Assembly (NCBI GenBank): GCA_033549365.1 | Contig: JAWSUF010000009.1 | Span: forward strand, 46,278-110,277 | Reading direction: 5' to 3' | Source of the DNA: Acidobacteriota bacterium | GTDB taxonomy: Bacteria > Acidobacteriota > Aminicenantia > Aminicenantales > Saccharicenantaceae | Length of the DNA: 64,000 bases | Shown: positions 18,821-26,816 of the stretch, piece after piece | Position numbering within the stretch: the stretch's first letter is position 1 | Layout of the letters: each line of letters begins with the position of its first letter | Made by a program: the position numbers and the translations under genes | Notes under the pieces: generated by a model | Databases searched by the model: none | Seen by the model: only the letters and a program-made list of their open reading frames with translations | What the model was told of the DNA's origin: nothing

Positions 18821-19663
18821 ATGAACAAAACTTCCTTTTTACGCATGGGAATTCCCGCCGTTCTCGTTTTCGCCGCCGCCTCCTGCATCATCGCCGTTGT
18901 CGAGCAGGGGGCCGGCGGTTCCTTCCGGGCCGACCGGACGTTCAACCGCACCTTGGATTTCGAAACCGGGGGGACCGTCTCTCTGGAACATGAAGCGGGT
19001 GTTATCGAAATCACCGGTTGGGACAGGAACGAACTGGAAATCTCTGCAGAAAAAATAGGGTCGGGCAATGCCCGGGGCGGGATCCGCGTCGCCGCACTGA
19101 GGCTCGACAGAAAACCCGATATCCTTATCGAAAGGGAGGGGAATTCGGTGCGCATCAGCCGGCGGCCGTCGTGGCGAGATGAACCCGAAGATGAAATCGA
19201 TTATCGGATCCGCGTTCCCCGACCCGTCAACCTGGAACCTCTGAGCTTGGAAAAGGGAGAGATCTGGATCAGCGATCTTTTCGGACGGGTGGTTCTTGAC
19301 ATCGAGCAGGGAAATGTGGATATCGAGAACTATTCCGGGTCGATTGAGGCCGAGGTGGGTTCGGGATCCGTCCGGGCCGAAGTCCTTGATTTCCGGGAGG
19401 AAGACTACATTTCGATCCGGGTCGAAAACGGCGACATCGTTCTTTTCCTGCAGCCTGACGTTCGGGCGGAAATCCGGGCCGAGGCGCCCGGAGGAACGAT
19501 CAGCGGGGAATTCGATTTCGAAGGCGAACACCCCTTGTCCGAAATCGACGGCCGTCTCGGCGGGGAAGAGGCCGCGGCGCAGATTTATCTTCGATCGACA
19601 TTGGGAAGCATCCGGATCCTCAAGGCCGATCCTCCCGATTCGGATCGCATTCCGGGGAATTGA
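18821..19663 (+). CDS. DUF4097-type beta-repeat lipoprotein
   Basis: A 280-residue exported protein. A lipobox with Cys22 (FAAASC) follows a hydrophobic signal. The mature part is a run of short beta strands with the DUF4097 pattern: TVSLEHEAGVIEITGWDRNE, then IWISDLFGRVVLDIEQGNVDIENYSGSIEAEVGSGSVRAE, where Gly-Asn/Ser-Val turns repeat every 15-20 residues. Such proteins form a right-handed beta-solenoid. No enzymatic residues are apparent. The function is unknown. It sits 22 bp upstream of the DUF3014 gene in the same direction, so the two are probably co-transcribed. Confidence 0.82.
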   Translation: MNKTSFLRMGIPAVLVFAAASCIIAVVEQGAGGSFRADRTFNRTLDFETGGTVSLEHEAGVIEITGWDRNELEISAEKIGSGNARGGIRVAALRLDRKPDILIEREGNSVRISRRPSWRDEPEDEIDYRIRVPRPVNLEPLSLEKGEIWISDLFGRVVLDIEQGNVDIENYSGSIEAEVGSGSVRAEVLDFREEDYISIRVENGDIVLFLQPDVRAEIRAEAPGGTISGEFDFEGEHPLSEIDGRLGGEEAAAQIYLRSTLGSIRILKADPPDSDRIPGN

Positions 19664-19685
19664 ACCGGAGAGGAGAGCGAACGAC

Positions 19686-20507
19686 ATGGAAGACAACCGG
19701 AAGATCATCCGGATCGGGCTGACCATCCTGGCCGTCGTCGTCGTGGTCGGCGGCCTTCTGTACTATTTTCTTGAATACAGGAAGCCCGGGAGAGTCCCGC
19801 CCATCGTCCCGACCGATTCCGTTGAAATCAGCGAAGTCACGAAAGCCGTCGTTGATGATCCCGAGGATATTCTCGCTCTGCCCCGTCTTGAACTCGACAC
19901 CAGCGACGACATCATCCGGGGGCTGGTCCAGGATATCTCGTCCCATCCCCGCCTGGCCTCCTGGCTGAAGACCAAGGAGCTTGTCCGAAAATTCGTGGCC
20001 GCCGTGGACAACGTGGCCAACGGCGTCAGCCCGCGGGCCCAGATCGATTTCTTCGTTCCGTCCCGGGCCTTCACGGTCTCCCGCGGTTATGTCGCTCCCG
20101 CGAGTTTCGACCGCTATGACCCGGCCGCCGATGTGTTCGTGTCCATCGACGCCGTGGCGGCCGCCCGTCTCTATCGATCCCTTCAGCCGTTGATCCAGGA
20201 GGCTTATCGCGATCTGGGCTATCCGGATCAGGACTTCAAGGAAACTCTGATCAGGGCCATGTCCGAGCTTCTGTCCGTGCCTCTTGTCGAAGGACGTGTC
20301 CGGGTCGACCAGAAAGTTCTGGCCTATGTTTTCGCCGATCCCGAATTGGAGAAGCTCAGCCCGGCCCAGAAACACTTTCTGCGCATGGGACGGGATAATG
20401 TCCAGGTCATTCAGGGGAAAATCAGGGAAATCGCGGCGGCCCTGAATATTCCCGAAAAAAGTCTGCCCCGAACGAGAAGTTATACTCCCTCCGTCCGCAG
20501 GCCCTGA
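19686..20507 (+). CDS. DUF3014 membrane-anchored protein
   Basis: A 273-residue protein with a single N-terminal membrane anchor (about residues 10-28) and a Pro-rich linker. A conserved periplasmic domain follows (DDIIRGLVQDISSHPRLASWL, LVRKFVAAVDNVANG, YDPAADVFVSIDA, ELEKLSPAQKHFLRMG). This is the DUF3014 pattern, of unknown role. The start at 19686 is preceded by a GGAGAGGAGAG-type ribosome-binding site; the frame is open far upstream but only as a shadow of the DUF4097 gene. It converges on the radical-SAM gene with a 22-bp gap. Confidence 0.82.
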   Translation: MEDNRKIIRIGLTILAVVVVVGGLLYYFLEYRKPGRVPPIVPTDSVEISEVTKAVVDDPEDILALPRLELDTSDDIIRGLVQDISSHPRLASWLKTKELVRKFVAAVDNVANGVSPRAQIDFFVPSRAFTVSRGYVAPASFDRYDPAADVFVSIDAVAAARLYRSLQPLIQEAYRDLGYPDQDFKETLIRAMSELLSVPLVEGRVRVDQKVLAYVFADPELEKLSPAQKHFLRMGRDNVQVIQGKIREIAAALNIPEKSLPRTRSYTPSVRRP

Positions 20508-20529
20508 TTCTTTCCCCGGTTCCCGGCTA

Positions 20530-21489
20530 TCAGCCTTTCCAGCGGAAAGGCTCCGGCAACCGGAAATCCGGAACAAGGTGTTCGTCCGGCCCGAAGGGCT
20601 CGGGTTGGATGAACAGGTTCTCGAAATCCAGGCTCAGGGCGAAGTCCACGACACGGCCGTATTCCTCCGGAGTCACGGTCCGATTCAGTTCCTCCGGCAC
20701 CCAGTGGCAGGGACGGTATTGGCTCATGATGCTGAGTCCGATGGACGGCGACAAGTTGTCGCGGATCCATCGCAGGACTTTCAGGGAATCCTCCCCGCAG
20801 CCCGGCAGAACGAGATGGCGGATGATAAGGCCCTTGAGGGCGGCCCCTTTCTCATCGATTTCGAGACGGGGTTGCTGGCGGTGCATTTCGATGAGCGCCG
20901 TGGCCGCCCGCTCGAAATAATCGGCCGCTCCCGAATATCTCGACGAAAGATCGGGCGAGACATATTTGGCATCGGGCAGGTAGATGTCGATAACGCCCCC
21001 CAATTCCTTGAGTGTCGCGGCGCTGTCGTAGCCGTTGGAATTGTAAACGAGCGGAATATCGAGACCCTTGAGGACGGCTTTCCGCAGCCCCCTGAGTATG
21101 GGGAGGACGAGATGGGTGGGGGAGACGAAATTGATGTTCAAAGCGCCCCGGTCCCGGAGATCCAGCATCATGTCCGCGAGATCGTCGTCGCCGGCCGGCC
21201 GACCCTCGTCGAACCAACTGATTTGGTAGTTCTGACAAAACCGGCAGGCCAGGTTGCAGCCGGCGAAAAAGATGGTTCCTGATCCGTCGCCGCTCAGGAC
21301 GGGCTCTTCTCCGAAATGGAGAAGGGCGTGGGAAACGACGGCCGTCGTTCCCGCGCGGCAGACACCGCGCCCGGTCCGGCGGTCGACTCCGCAGTTTCTG
21401 GGACAGAGAAAGCAGGCGGTTTCCTGCTCCGAGAGAGCGGCCAGGGCGTTTTCAATGCGCCCGGCCTTGGCTTCAATCTCCGGGGTCAC
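20530..21489 (-). CDS. Radical SAM protein, PflX / pyruvate-formate-lyase-activase-like
   Basis: A 319-residue radical SAM enzyme of the COG1313 group. An N-terminal Cys pair (CFLCPRNCGVDR) precedes GRGVCRAG. The SAM-cluster motif is CNLACRFCQN (CxxxCxxC). Later segments (NINFVSPTHLVLPIL, YNSNGYDS, IRHLVLPG) are typical of the family. The most likely start is a GTG at 21489, which overlaps the surE stop by 17 bp; the frame is open further upstream but runs into surE without family-like sequence. The substrate is unknown. It is the last gene of the tRNA-Pro(GGG)/cupin/surE unit. Confidence 0.85.
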   Translation of the reverse strand: MTPEIEAKAGRIENALAALSEQETACFLCPRNCGVDRRTGRGVCRAGTTAVVSHALLHFGEEPVLSGDGSGTIFFAGCNLACRFCQNYQISWFDEGRPAGDDDLADMMLDLRDRGALNINFVSPTHLVLPILRGLRKAVLKGLDIPLVYNSNGYDSAATLKELGGVIDIYLPDAKYVSPDLSSRYSGAADYFERAATALIEMHRQQPRLEIDEKGAALKGLIIRHLVLPGCGEDSLKVLRWIRDNLSPSIGLSIMSQYRPCHWVPEELNRTVTPEEYGRVVDFALSLDFENLFIQPEPFGPDEHLVPDFRLPEPFRWKG

Positions 21490-22252
21490 GGCCGCATCCG
21501 TCGAACGTCCCGGCGTTGCGGAGGTTTTCGGCCATAACGGCATCCGTCGGGTCGGTTTGAAGAGGCGTGATGGAAACGAAACCCTGAGCCACGGCTCGGA
21601 TATCGCTGCCTCGGCCTCCCGTGGCTTTCGGCCGGCCCGTCCCGATCCAGAAATAGGACGCTCCCCGAGGATCATGTTTCTCGATGATCTGAGGATCGTA
21701 TCGCTTCTGGCCGAGGGACGTGATCCGCACGCCCTTGACGGGGGGCGGGGGAATATTGACGTTGAGAAGAGAGCCCGGAGCTAAGGTCATGGCCGTCATC
21801 CTGAGGGCGATTTCTCGGGCGATGCGGGCGGCTTGATCGAAGTGAAAAACCCCCTTCACATCGGCATGCAGGGAGAAGGCCGCCGAGGGAATGCCGAGAA
21901 ACGAACCCTGCAGGGCCCCGGCCACGGTGCCCGAGTAGGCGATATCCTGGCGTCCCAGGTTGGGGCCGTGGTTGATGCCGGAAAGGAGAAGGTCGGGTTT
22001 CCGCGGCAGAATTTTCTGCACGGCCATGTAAACACAGTCGGCGGGTGTTCCGTCGACGGAATAGATTTCGGGACCGGCCTCGCGGATGCGGAGCGGGCGG
22101 CGCAGAGTCAGGGACAGGGAGGTTGCGCTCTTTTCCCGGTCGGGCGCGACGGTGACAATCCGTCCCAGATCGCGGACCGCGTCCAAGAGGGCCTTGAGTC
22201 CTGCGGAAAAATGGCCGTCGTCGTTGGTCAGGAGGAAGAGAAGGTCCGTCAT
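21473..22252 (-). CDS. surE: 5'/3'-nucleotidase SurE
   Basis: Metal-dependent nucleotidase that dephosphorylates nucleoside monophosphates and may act in stationary-phase survival. The 259 residues contain the metal ligands in LLTNDDG (N-terminal Asp pair), the SGINHGPNLG loop with its Asn, and YSGTVAGALQG, which together mark SurE. The start ATG overlaps the stop of the upstream cupin gene (ATGA), so they are coupled. Confidence 0.95.
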   Translation of the reverse strand: MTDLLFLLTNDDGHFSAGLKALLDAVRDLGRIVTVAPDREKSATSLSLTLRRPLRIREAGPEIYSVDGTPADCVYMAVQKILPRKPDLLLSGINHGPNLGRQDIAYSGTVAGALQGSFLGIPSAAFSLHADVKGVFHFDQAARIAREIALRMTAMTLAPGSLLNVNIPPPPVKGVRITSLGQKRYDPQIIEKHDPRGASYFWIGTGRPKATGGRGSDIRAVAQGFVSITPLQTDPTDAVMAENLRNAGTFDGCGRDPGD

Positions 22253-22602
22253 TCCGGCCGGGCTTTGATCATGACGAGCATCATTTTGAACCGATCCAAC
22301 GCATTCAAGGCGTGGGGGACGTGGGCGGGCATGATGATCATGCGGCCGCTTTCCACGATGTGCGGCCGGCCGCCGATGAGAATCTCCGCCTTGCCGTCAA
22401 GAATCAAAACCAGAGCGTCGAAGGGGGCGGTGTGTTCGCTCAAACCCTGACCGGCATCGAAGGCGAAGACACTCACGGTGCCCGTTTTTTCCCGGATGAT
22501 CTCGCGGCTGACCACGGCGCCGTCCTGATAATCGACGAGCCGGGCGGGATCCAGAATTTCGGATTTCAATTTCTCTGCGGCGGCGTTGGCTTTGTCGTCC
22601 AT
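22249..22602 (-). CDS. Small cupin-domain protein
   Basis: A 117-residue single-domain cupin, not closely related to the cupin at 9.9 kb. The first motif is GQGLSEHTAPFDALVLILDGKAEI: one His, with the second position changed, and no clear Glu. The second motif is ESGRMIIMPAHVPHALNA with two His. The frame is open upstream into the tRNA, so the ATG at 22602 is the practical start. It lies 26 bp downstream of tRNA-Pro(GGG) and overlaps surE. Function unknown; many such proteins bind a metal and a small ligand. Confidence 0.85.
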   Translation of the reverse strand: MDDKANAAAEKLKSEILDPARLVDYQDGAVVSREIIREKTGTVSVFAFDAGQGLSEHTAPFDALVLILDGKAEILIGGRPHIVESGRMIIMPAHVPHALNALDRFKMMLVMIKARPE

Positions 22603-22628
22603 GATAAGGGTCCTTATGAAAAAAATGG

Positions 22629-22702
22629 TCGGGACGGGCGGATTTGAACCGCCGACCCCACGCACCCCAAGCGTGTGCGCTACCAGGCTGCGCCACGTCC
22701 CG
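22629..22702 (-). tRNA. tRNA-Pro (anticodon GGG)
   Basis: A 74-nt cloverleaf on the minus strand. Acceptor CGGGACG/CGTCCCG, D stem GCGC/GCGC, anticodon stem CACGC/GCGTG with loop TTGGGGT (anticodon GGG), T stem GGCGG/CCGCC with loop TTCAAAT. CCA is not encoded. Like the other tRNA-Pro in this window it is directly followed by a small cupin gene. Confidence 0.97.
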
Positions 22703-22739
22703 ACCGGGGAATCCGATTTAAAAGCGCAGGCAGATACTT

Positions 22740-23147
22740 TTATCCTGTTTTCGGTTTTTTTTCAAGTGCCGCGGCAATGGACTGCAATTCCTCCCGAAGC
22801 AGGCACAGGGCTTTTCGGAGTTTTTCCGGATGCACCGGGGCGGAAGGTGTCAGGCCGAATTCCTCCTCGATTTTCCTTTTGACGCCGGCCAGGGTCAGGC
22901 TTTTCTCCTCCAGGAGAGCCTTGATCCTGAGAATGATGTCCAGGTCCTTCCGGCGGAAGACTTTCCGTCCGCCGGCCGTCAGGCCGGAATTCAGGAACGG
23001 CAGCTCGTTTTCCCAGATTTCCAAAGTCTCGAGGGGCACTCCGGAGATCCGGCCGACCTCCTCGATCCGATAGACGAGCTTTGCCGCCGAAGCCGATTTT
23101 TCCGAGGTTTGATTTTCGGGGAGTCTGTTTTTCACGGGAGCCAACAA
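22740..23147 (-). CDS. MerR-family transcriptional regulator
   Basis: A 135-residue protein. A winged-helix MerR DNA-binding domain occupies about residues 24-93 (YRIEEVGRISGVPLETLEIWENELPFL, then GRKVFRRKDLDIILRIKALLEE), followed by a helix likely to form the dimerisation coiled coil (EKLRKALCLLREELQSIAAALEK). There is no Cys-rich metal site. The start is uncertain: a TTG at 23147 and a GTG at 23135 are both possible, with AAGGTGA upstream. It is divergent from rarA across a 120-bp gap and followed by tRNA-Pro. The target is unknown; autoregulation or control of rarA is possible from position. Confidence 0.83.
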   Translation of the reverse strand: MLAPVKNRLPENQTSEKSASAAKLVYRIEEVGRISGVPLETLEIWENELPFLNSGLTAGGRKVFRRKDLDIILRIKALLEEKSLTLAGVKRKIEEEFGLTPSAPVHPEKLRKALCLLREELQSIAAALEKKPKTG

Positions 23148-23217
23148 CGTGAATCACCTTACCATTTCCGATAGGCCCGGTCAAGGCGCCGCCCTACCGC
23201 GACATCCGGGCTTCTGA

Positions 23218-23223
23218 TATAAT
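23218..23223 (+). promoter_or_regulatory. Putative -10 box of rarA
   Basis: A perfect TATAAT lies 44 bp before the rarA ATG, which has a GGAGG ribosome-binding site. The region 17 bp upstream has no TTG-type -35, which fits a promoter needing an activator; the divergent MerR-type regulator is a candidate. Confidence 0.45.
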
Positions 23224-23267
23224 CCGCAAGAAACATCGATTCGATCGGACGGCCCGGAGGTAAAGGG

Positions 23268-24566
23268 ATGGCCCAGGACGAAAAGCGGACGACGGTTCCT
23301 CTGGCCGAACGCATGCGCCCGCGCTCCTTCGACCGCGTCTACGGTCAGGACCACATTCTGGGAAAGGGAAAGATCCTCTCCCAGCTCATCGAGAGCGGGC
23401 ATCTCGTGTCCATCATATTCTGGGGTCCTCCGGGGACCGGAAAAACGACTCTGGGGGCCATGCTGGCCCGGCATTTCGACCTGCCCTGCCTCTTTTTCAG
23501 CGCTGTCCTTTCCGGCATCAAGGAAATCAAGGAGGCCATGGCCGAGGCGGAGAAGCGGCGGGGGTTGTTCGGAAAACCTCTGGTCGTTTTCATCGACGAA
23601 ATCCACCGCTTCAACAAGGCTCAGCAGGGCGCTTTCCTGCCTTATGTCGAGAAGGGGGATGTCATCCTGTTCGGGTCCACGACGGAAAACCCGTCGTTCG
23701 AAGTCATTGCGCCTCTCCTCTCCCGGACACGGGTTCTCGTCCTGAATCCGCTGACGCCGGAAGCCCTGGCCCGCATCGTCGAGGACGCTCTTGCGGACAA
23801 GGAAGAGGGTTTGGGAGAGGCGGGATGGCGGATTGCCGGAGAGGCCCTCGACCTTCTGATCGCCTGGGCCGACGGCGACGCAAGAAAGGCTTTGACCACC
23901 CTGGAAATCGCCTCCAGCCTGGCCCAACCGCCGGAGATCGGTGCGGCCGATGTCCAGGAAGCGCTTCAGAAGCGGGTTCTCTTTTATGATAAGGACGGCG
24001 AGGAGCATTTCAACCTGATCTCCGCACTCCATAAGAGTCTCAGGAATTCCGACGTTCAAGCCTCCCTGTATTGGCTGGCCCGCATGTTGAGAGCGGGGGA
24101 CGATCCGCTCTATGTCGCCCGGCGTCTCGTCCGTTTTGCCTCCGAGGATATCGGGCTGGCCGATCCCCAGTCCCTGGCCGTCGCCCTCCGGGCCAAGGAG
24201 GCCTATGACTTTCTGGGCAGTCCGGAGGGCGAGCTGGCCCTGGCCGAGGCCGTCGTTTATCTCGCGGCGGCGCCCAAAAGCAACCGGGTTTACATCGCCT
24301 ACGGCGAAGTTGTCAAGGATGTCGAGAAAAGCGCCCACGAGCCCGTCCCGCTTCACATCCGGAATGCGCCGACAAAACTCATGAAGGAGCTGGGCTACGG
24401 CCGGGGATATCAATACGCCCACGATTCCCCGGAGGCGACGACGGACATGGAAACGATGCCGGAAAGCCTGAAAGGCCGCGTGTATTACAAGCCGGGAGAC
24501 TTGGGCTTCGAAAAGGACATCGCCAAACGGATGGCTTGGTGGCAGTCCCTTAAAAAAAAGTCTTAG
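23268..24566 (+). CDS. rarA: Replication-associated recombination protein A (RarA/MgsA AAA+ ATPase)
   Basis: A 432-residue clamp-loader-like ATPase that acts at stalled replication forks. Walker A is GPPGTGKTT (53-61) and Walker B with the family hallmark is VFIDEIHRFNK. The sensor 1 region GSTTENPSFEV and the C-terminal tetramerisation domain (ASLYWLARMLRAGDDPLYVARRLVRFASED) are typical. Length is normal. It is monocistronic by spacing, followed by a convergent small gene. Confidence 0.96.
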   Translation: MAQDEKRTTVPLAERMRPRSFDRVYGQDHILGKGKILSQLIESGHLVSIIFWGPPGTGKTTLGAMLARHFDLPCLFFSAVLSGIKEIKEAMAEAEKRRGLFGKPLVVFIDEIHRFNKAQQGAFLPYVEKGDVILFGSTTENPSFEVIAPLLSRTRVLVLNPLTPEALARIVEDALADKEEGLGEAGWRIAGEALDLLIAWADGDARKALTTLEIASSLAQPPEIGAADVQEALQKRVLFYDKDGEEHFNLISALHKSLRNSDVQASLYWLARMLRAGDDPLYVARRLVRFASEDIGLADPQSLAVALRAKEAYDFLGSPEGELALAEAVVYLAAAPKSNRVYIAYGEVVKDVEKSAHEPVPLHIRNAPTKLMKELGYGRGYQYAHDSPEATTDMETMPESLKGRVYYKPGDLGFEKDIAKRMAWWQSLKKKS

Positions 24567-24594
24567 TCTTAGTTGCTTGGCTTTGAAAAGTTAT

Positions 24595-24768
24595 TCAATC
24601 GTCGGAGTATTTTTCTTTAATCAAGTCGTGGATTTCCCAGCTGATGTCGTCGGCCAGGCAGCCGAGGCAGGATTTGGCCGTTGTGGCCAGTTCGTCGTCG
24701 GCGATTTTTTCCTTGAGGAGTTTTTTGACGACTTTCCGGATCCGGTAGAGAAGAATATAGTTGGCCAT
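24595..24768 (-). CDS. Small conserved-looking protein with CxxC motif
   Basis: A 57-residue, mostly helical, charged protein (MANYILLYRIRKVVKKLLKEK at the N-terminus) with one CxxC pair (SCLGCLADD) and a charged C-terminus. The start has a GGGGCGG ribosome-binding site. It is divergent from the beta-propeller lipoprotein gene and convergent with rarA. I do not recognise the family. The helical pattern and clean start argue for a real gene, but it is short. Confidence 0.55.
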   Translation of the reverse strand: MANYILLYRIRKVVKKLLKEKIADDELATTAKSCLGCLADDISWEIHDLIKEKYSDD

Positions 24769-24822
24769 GTGATGTCCGCCCCGCATCATACCAACTTCGC
24801 CCGGATCCGTAAAGCCGCGGCG

Positions 24823-24851
24823 TTGAGAGGCCGGGAGAAAAGTGCTAAGAT
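24823..24851 (+). promoter_or_regulatory. Promoter of the beta-propeller lipoprotein gene
   Basis: TTGAGA (24823-24828) and TAAGAT (24846-24851) with a 17-bp spacer. The ATG is 16 bp past the -10, so the leader should be about 10 nt, with no Shine-Dalgarno in it. Confidence 0.6.
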
Positions 24852-24867
24852 ACGCAACCGTGATCCC

Positions 24868-26259
24868 ATGAGACGCAAACTCGCTCCGGTCGCCGTACTG
24901 ATTCTTCTGTCGGGTGTTTCCTGTGCCATGATCCGGCCCCGTCCGGCCCCTTACCCCGAAGGGCTGGTTTTTCCACTCGTCGTGGCCGAACAAATGGATA
25001 TGGAAGGAACGCCGTCGAGTTTGGCGGCCGGAGATGACGGGACGATTCTCGCCGCCCTTCGGGATGGGCGGATTCTGGCCGTCCGTTCGGAAAAGGACGG
25101 CGTCCTCTGGGCATACGAAGCCGGGCATCCGCTCTCCGACACTCTCGCCGTCTCATCCGGGCGAATCTTCGCGGTCGATGAAAACGGCGTTGTCCATGTC
25201 CTCGATGAAGACGGAGCGCTGATCTGGAAAACGTCCATCGAAGGCCAAGTCTCAACGGATGCGGTGCTTTTCAAAGACAAGATCTGTTTAGGAACGGAAG
25301 AGGGCCGGATCTTTGCTCTGGAAACGGCCGGAGAAGGCCGCGTCGCCTGGATTTACGAGGCCGGAAACCCGGTCGTCTCCGGCCCGGAGGTCTTCGAAGA
25401 CGGCCTGTTTTTCATGACGGAAGACGGCCGGATCCACGCTTTGAATCCTTCGGGTCGCCTCCTTTGGTCCACCGATGCGGGAGGGCGTTCCTCCGGGCCT
25501 CTGCTCATCAGAGAAACCATGGCCTATTACGGAACCGAGGATCGACATATCCGGGGATTCGATCTGGAACGCCGGCGGCTCCGATGGAGCATGCGGGTCG
25601 GTGGGCATGTCGCGGCCCGGCCCAAGATCCGCGGCAACACGCTTTATGTCCTGACGACTGAGGGAGTGTTGTACGGAATGATGGCCCATCGTGGAGACAT
25701 TCTGTGGTGGCGCGCCCTTCCCTCGAGATCCGTCCTCGGTCTGGCGCTCGCCGGCGATAACGTTTATGTCTCCTGCCGATCCCCGCTGTTGACGGCTTTC
25801 AACGCCCGGACGGGGGAGAAGGCCGGAGAATTTGCCTTGGCCGATGAGCTGGTTTCTGAAGCGCTCTGGCTGGATCCCCGGATTGTCGTTCCCATCCAGG
25901 GACCGGATGAAGCCGGCCGGCTTGTCTTCCTGGAAAGGGATATCCGGTTGTCCCTGACCGCGAACAAAACCTCACCTCAGGAACCCGGACAGGAGATCAC
26001 GTTTACGGCATCCGCGGTGGGCTTTCACAGGCCTCAATATACGTTTTTTCTCACATCGGGAAACGAGGCGCGCCGGATCGTTCAGGCCGAGTCGGAGAGA
26101 AACACCCTGGCCTGGTTTCCCGATCGCGAGGGTGCCTACGCCATCGAGGTTTCGGTCAGGGACGAGCGGATGAGTCTTGAGGCCAAAGCGGATTTTGAAG
26201 TCAAGCGGGCGGCCGAGAAGCCCAAGGAGCCCAAGGAAAAAAAGGAGAAGAGGCCATGA
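24868..26259 (+). CDS. PQQ-like beta-propeller lipoprotein
   Basis: A 463-residue exported lipoprotein with lipobox LLSGVSC (Cys19). The mature part contains at least six propeller repeats of the PQQ/BamB type, each ending in Trp-x-x-x-x-Gly: WAYEAG, WKTSIEG, WIYEAG, WSTDAG, WSMRVG, WWRALP. After the propeller is a beta-sandwich-like segment (PQEPGQEITFTASAVGFHRPQYTF) and a Lys/Glu/Pro-rich tail. BamB in outer-membrane assembly has a similar fold, but the extra C-terminal domain and neighbours do not support calling it BamB. The stop overlaps the HD gene (ATGA). Confidence 0.85.
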   Translation: MRRKLAPVAVLILLSGVSCAMIRPRPAPYPEGLVFPLVVAEQMDMEGTPSSLAAGDDGTILAALRDGRILAVRSEKDGVLWAYEAGHPLSDTLAVSSGRIFAVDENGVVHVLDEDGALIWKTSIEGQVSTDAVLFKDKICLGTEEGRIFALETAGEGRVAWIYEAGNPVVSGPEVFEDGLFFMTEDGRIHALNPSGRLLWSTDAGGRSSGPLLIRETMAYYGTEDRHIRGFDLERRRLRWSMRVGGHVAARPKIRGNTLYVLTTEGVLYGMMAHRGDILWWRALPSRSVLGLALAGDNVYVSCRSPLLTAFNARTGEKAGEFALADELVSEALWLDPRIVVPIQGPDEAGRLVFLERDIRLSLTANKTSPQEPGQEITFTASAVGFHRPQYTFFLTSGNEARRIVQAESERNTLAWFPDREGAYAIEVSVRDERMSLEAKADFEVKRAAEKPKEPKEKKEKRP

Positions 26260-26804
26260 CGCGAAACGAAGCGATGGAGCTTTTAACGGCACATCTTAAA
26301 AACAAAAATCTTCGTAAGCATTGCCTGGCGGTCGAAGCCTGCATGCGGGCTTTGGCGCAGCGCCTCGGCCACGACCCGGAACCCTGGGGCCTGGCGGGCA
26401 TTCTCCACGATCTCGACTACGAACTGACGGAGAAAAGTCCGGAGCACCACACCGAGCAGACCGTGGGCATCCTGAGGGAAAAAGGGATTCCCGAGCCCAT
26501 CATCCAGGCCGTCCAGGCCCATGCCGGAAAAGTGCCCTGCCGGGAGCCCATGGATTGGGCCATCTATTCCTGCGATCCGCTGACGGGCCTGATCATCGCC
26601 GCCGCCCTGATGCATCCGGACAAGAAACTGAAGTCGATCGATCTCGATTTCGTCAAAAGACGCTACAAGGAAAAGACCTTTGCCAAGGGCGCGAGGAGAG
26701 AGGAAATCGAGGAGAGCCGGAACCTTGGGATGGATCTCGACGAATTCATTTCGATCTGCCTCGGGGCCATGCAGGGGATCGACGGAGAACTCGGCCTGGC
26801 TTGA
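26256..26804 (+). CDS. HD-domain metal-dependent phosphohydrolase
   Basis: A 182-residue HD-superfamily protein. Metal ligands are visible as His22 (RKHCLAVEA), the His51-Asp52 pair (ILHDLDYE) and His89 (AVQAHAG), so it is likely active on a phosphorylated small molecule or nucleotide. The C-terminal half is helical with charged repeats. It overlaps the upstream lipoprotein gene by ATGA and is 12 bp upstream of the MobB-ThiF gene, so all may be one operon. The substrate cannot be read from sequence. Confidence 0.88.
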   Translation: MTRNEAMELLTAHLKNKNLRKHCLAVEACMRALAQRLGHDPEPWGLAGILHDLDYELTEKSPEHHTEQTVGILREKGIPEPIIQAVQAHAGKVPCREPMDWAIYSCDPLTGLIIAAALMHPDKKLKSIDLDFVKRRYKEKTFAKGARREEIEESRNLGMDLDEFISICLGAMQGIDGELGLA

Positions 26805-26816
26805 TCGGGAGAAACG

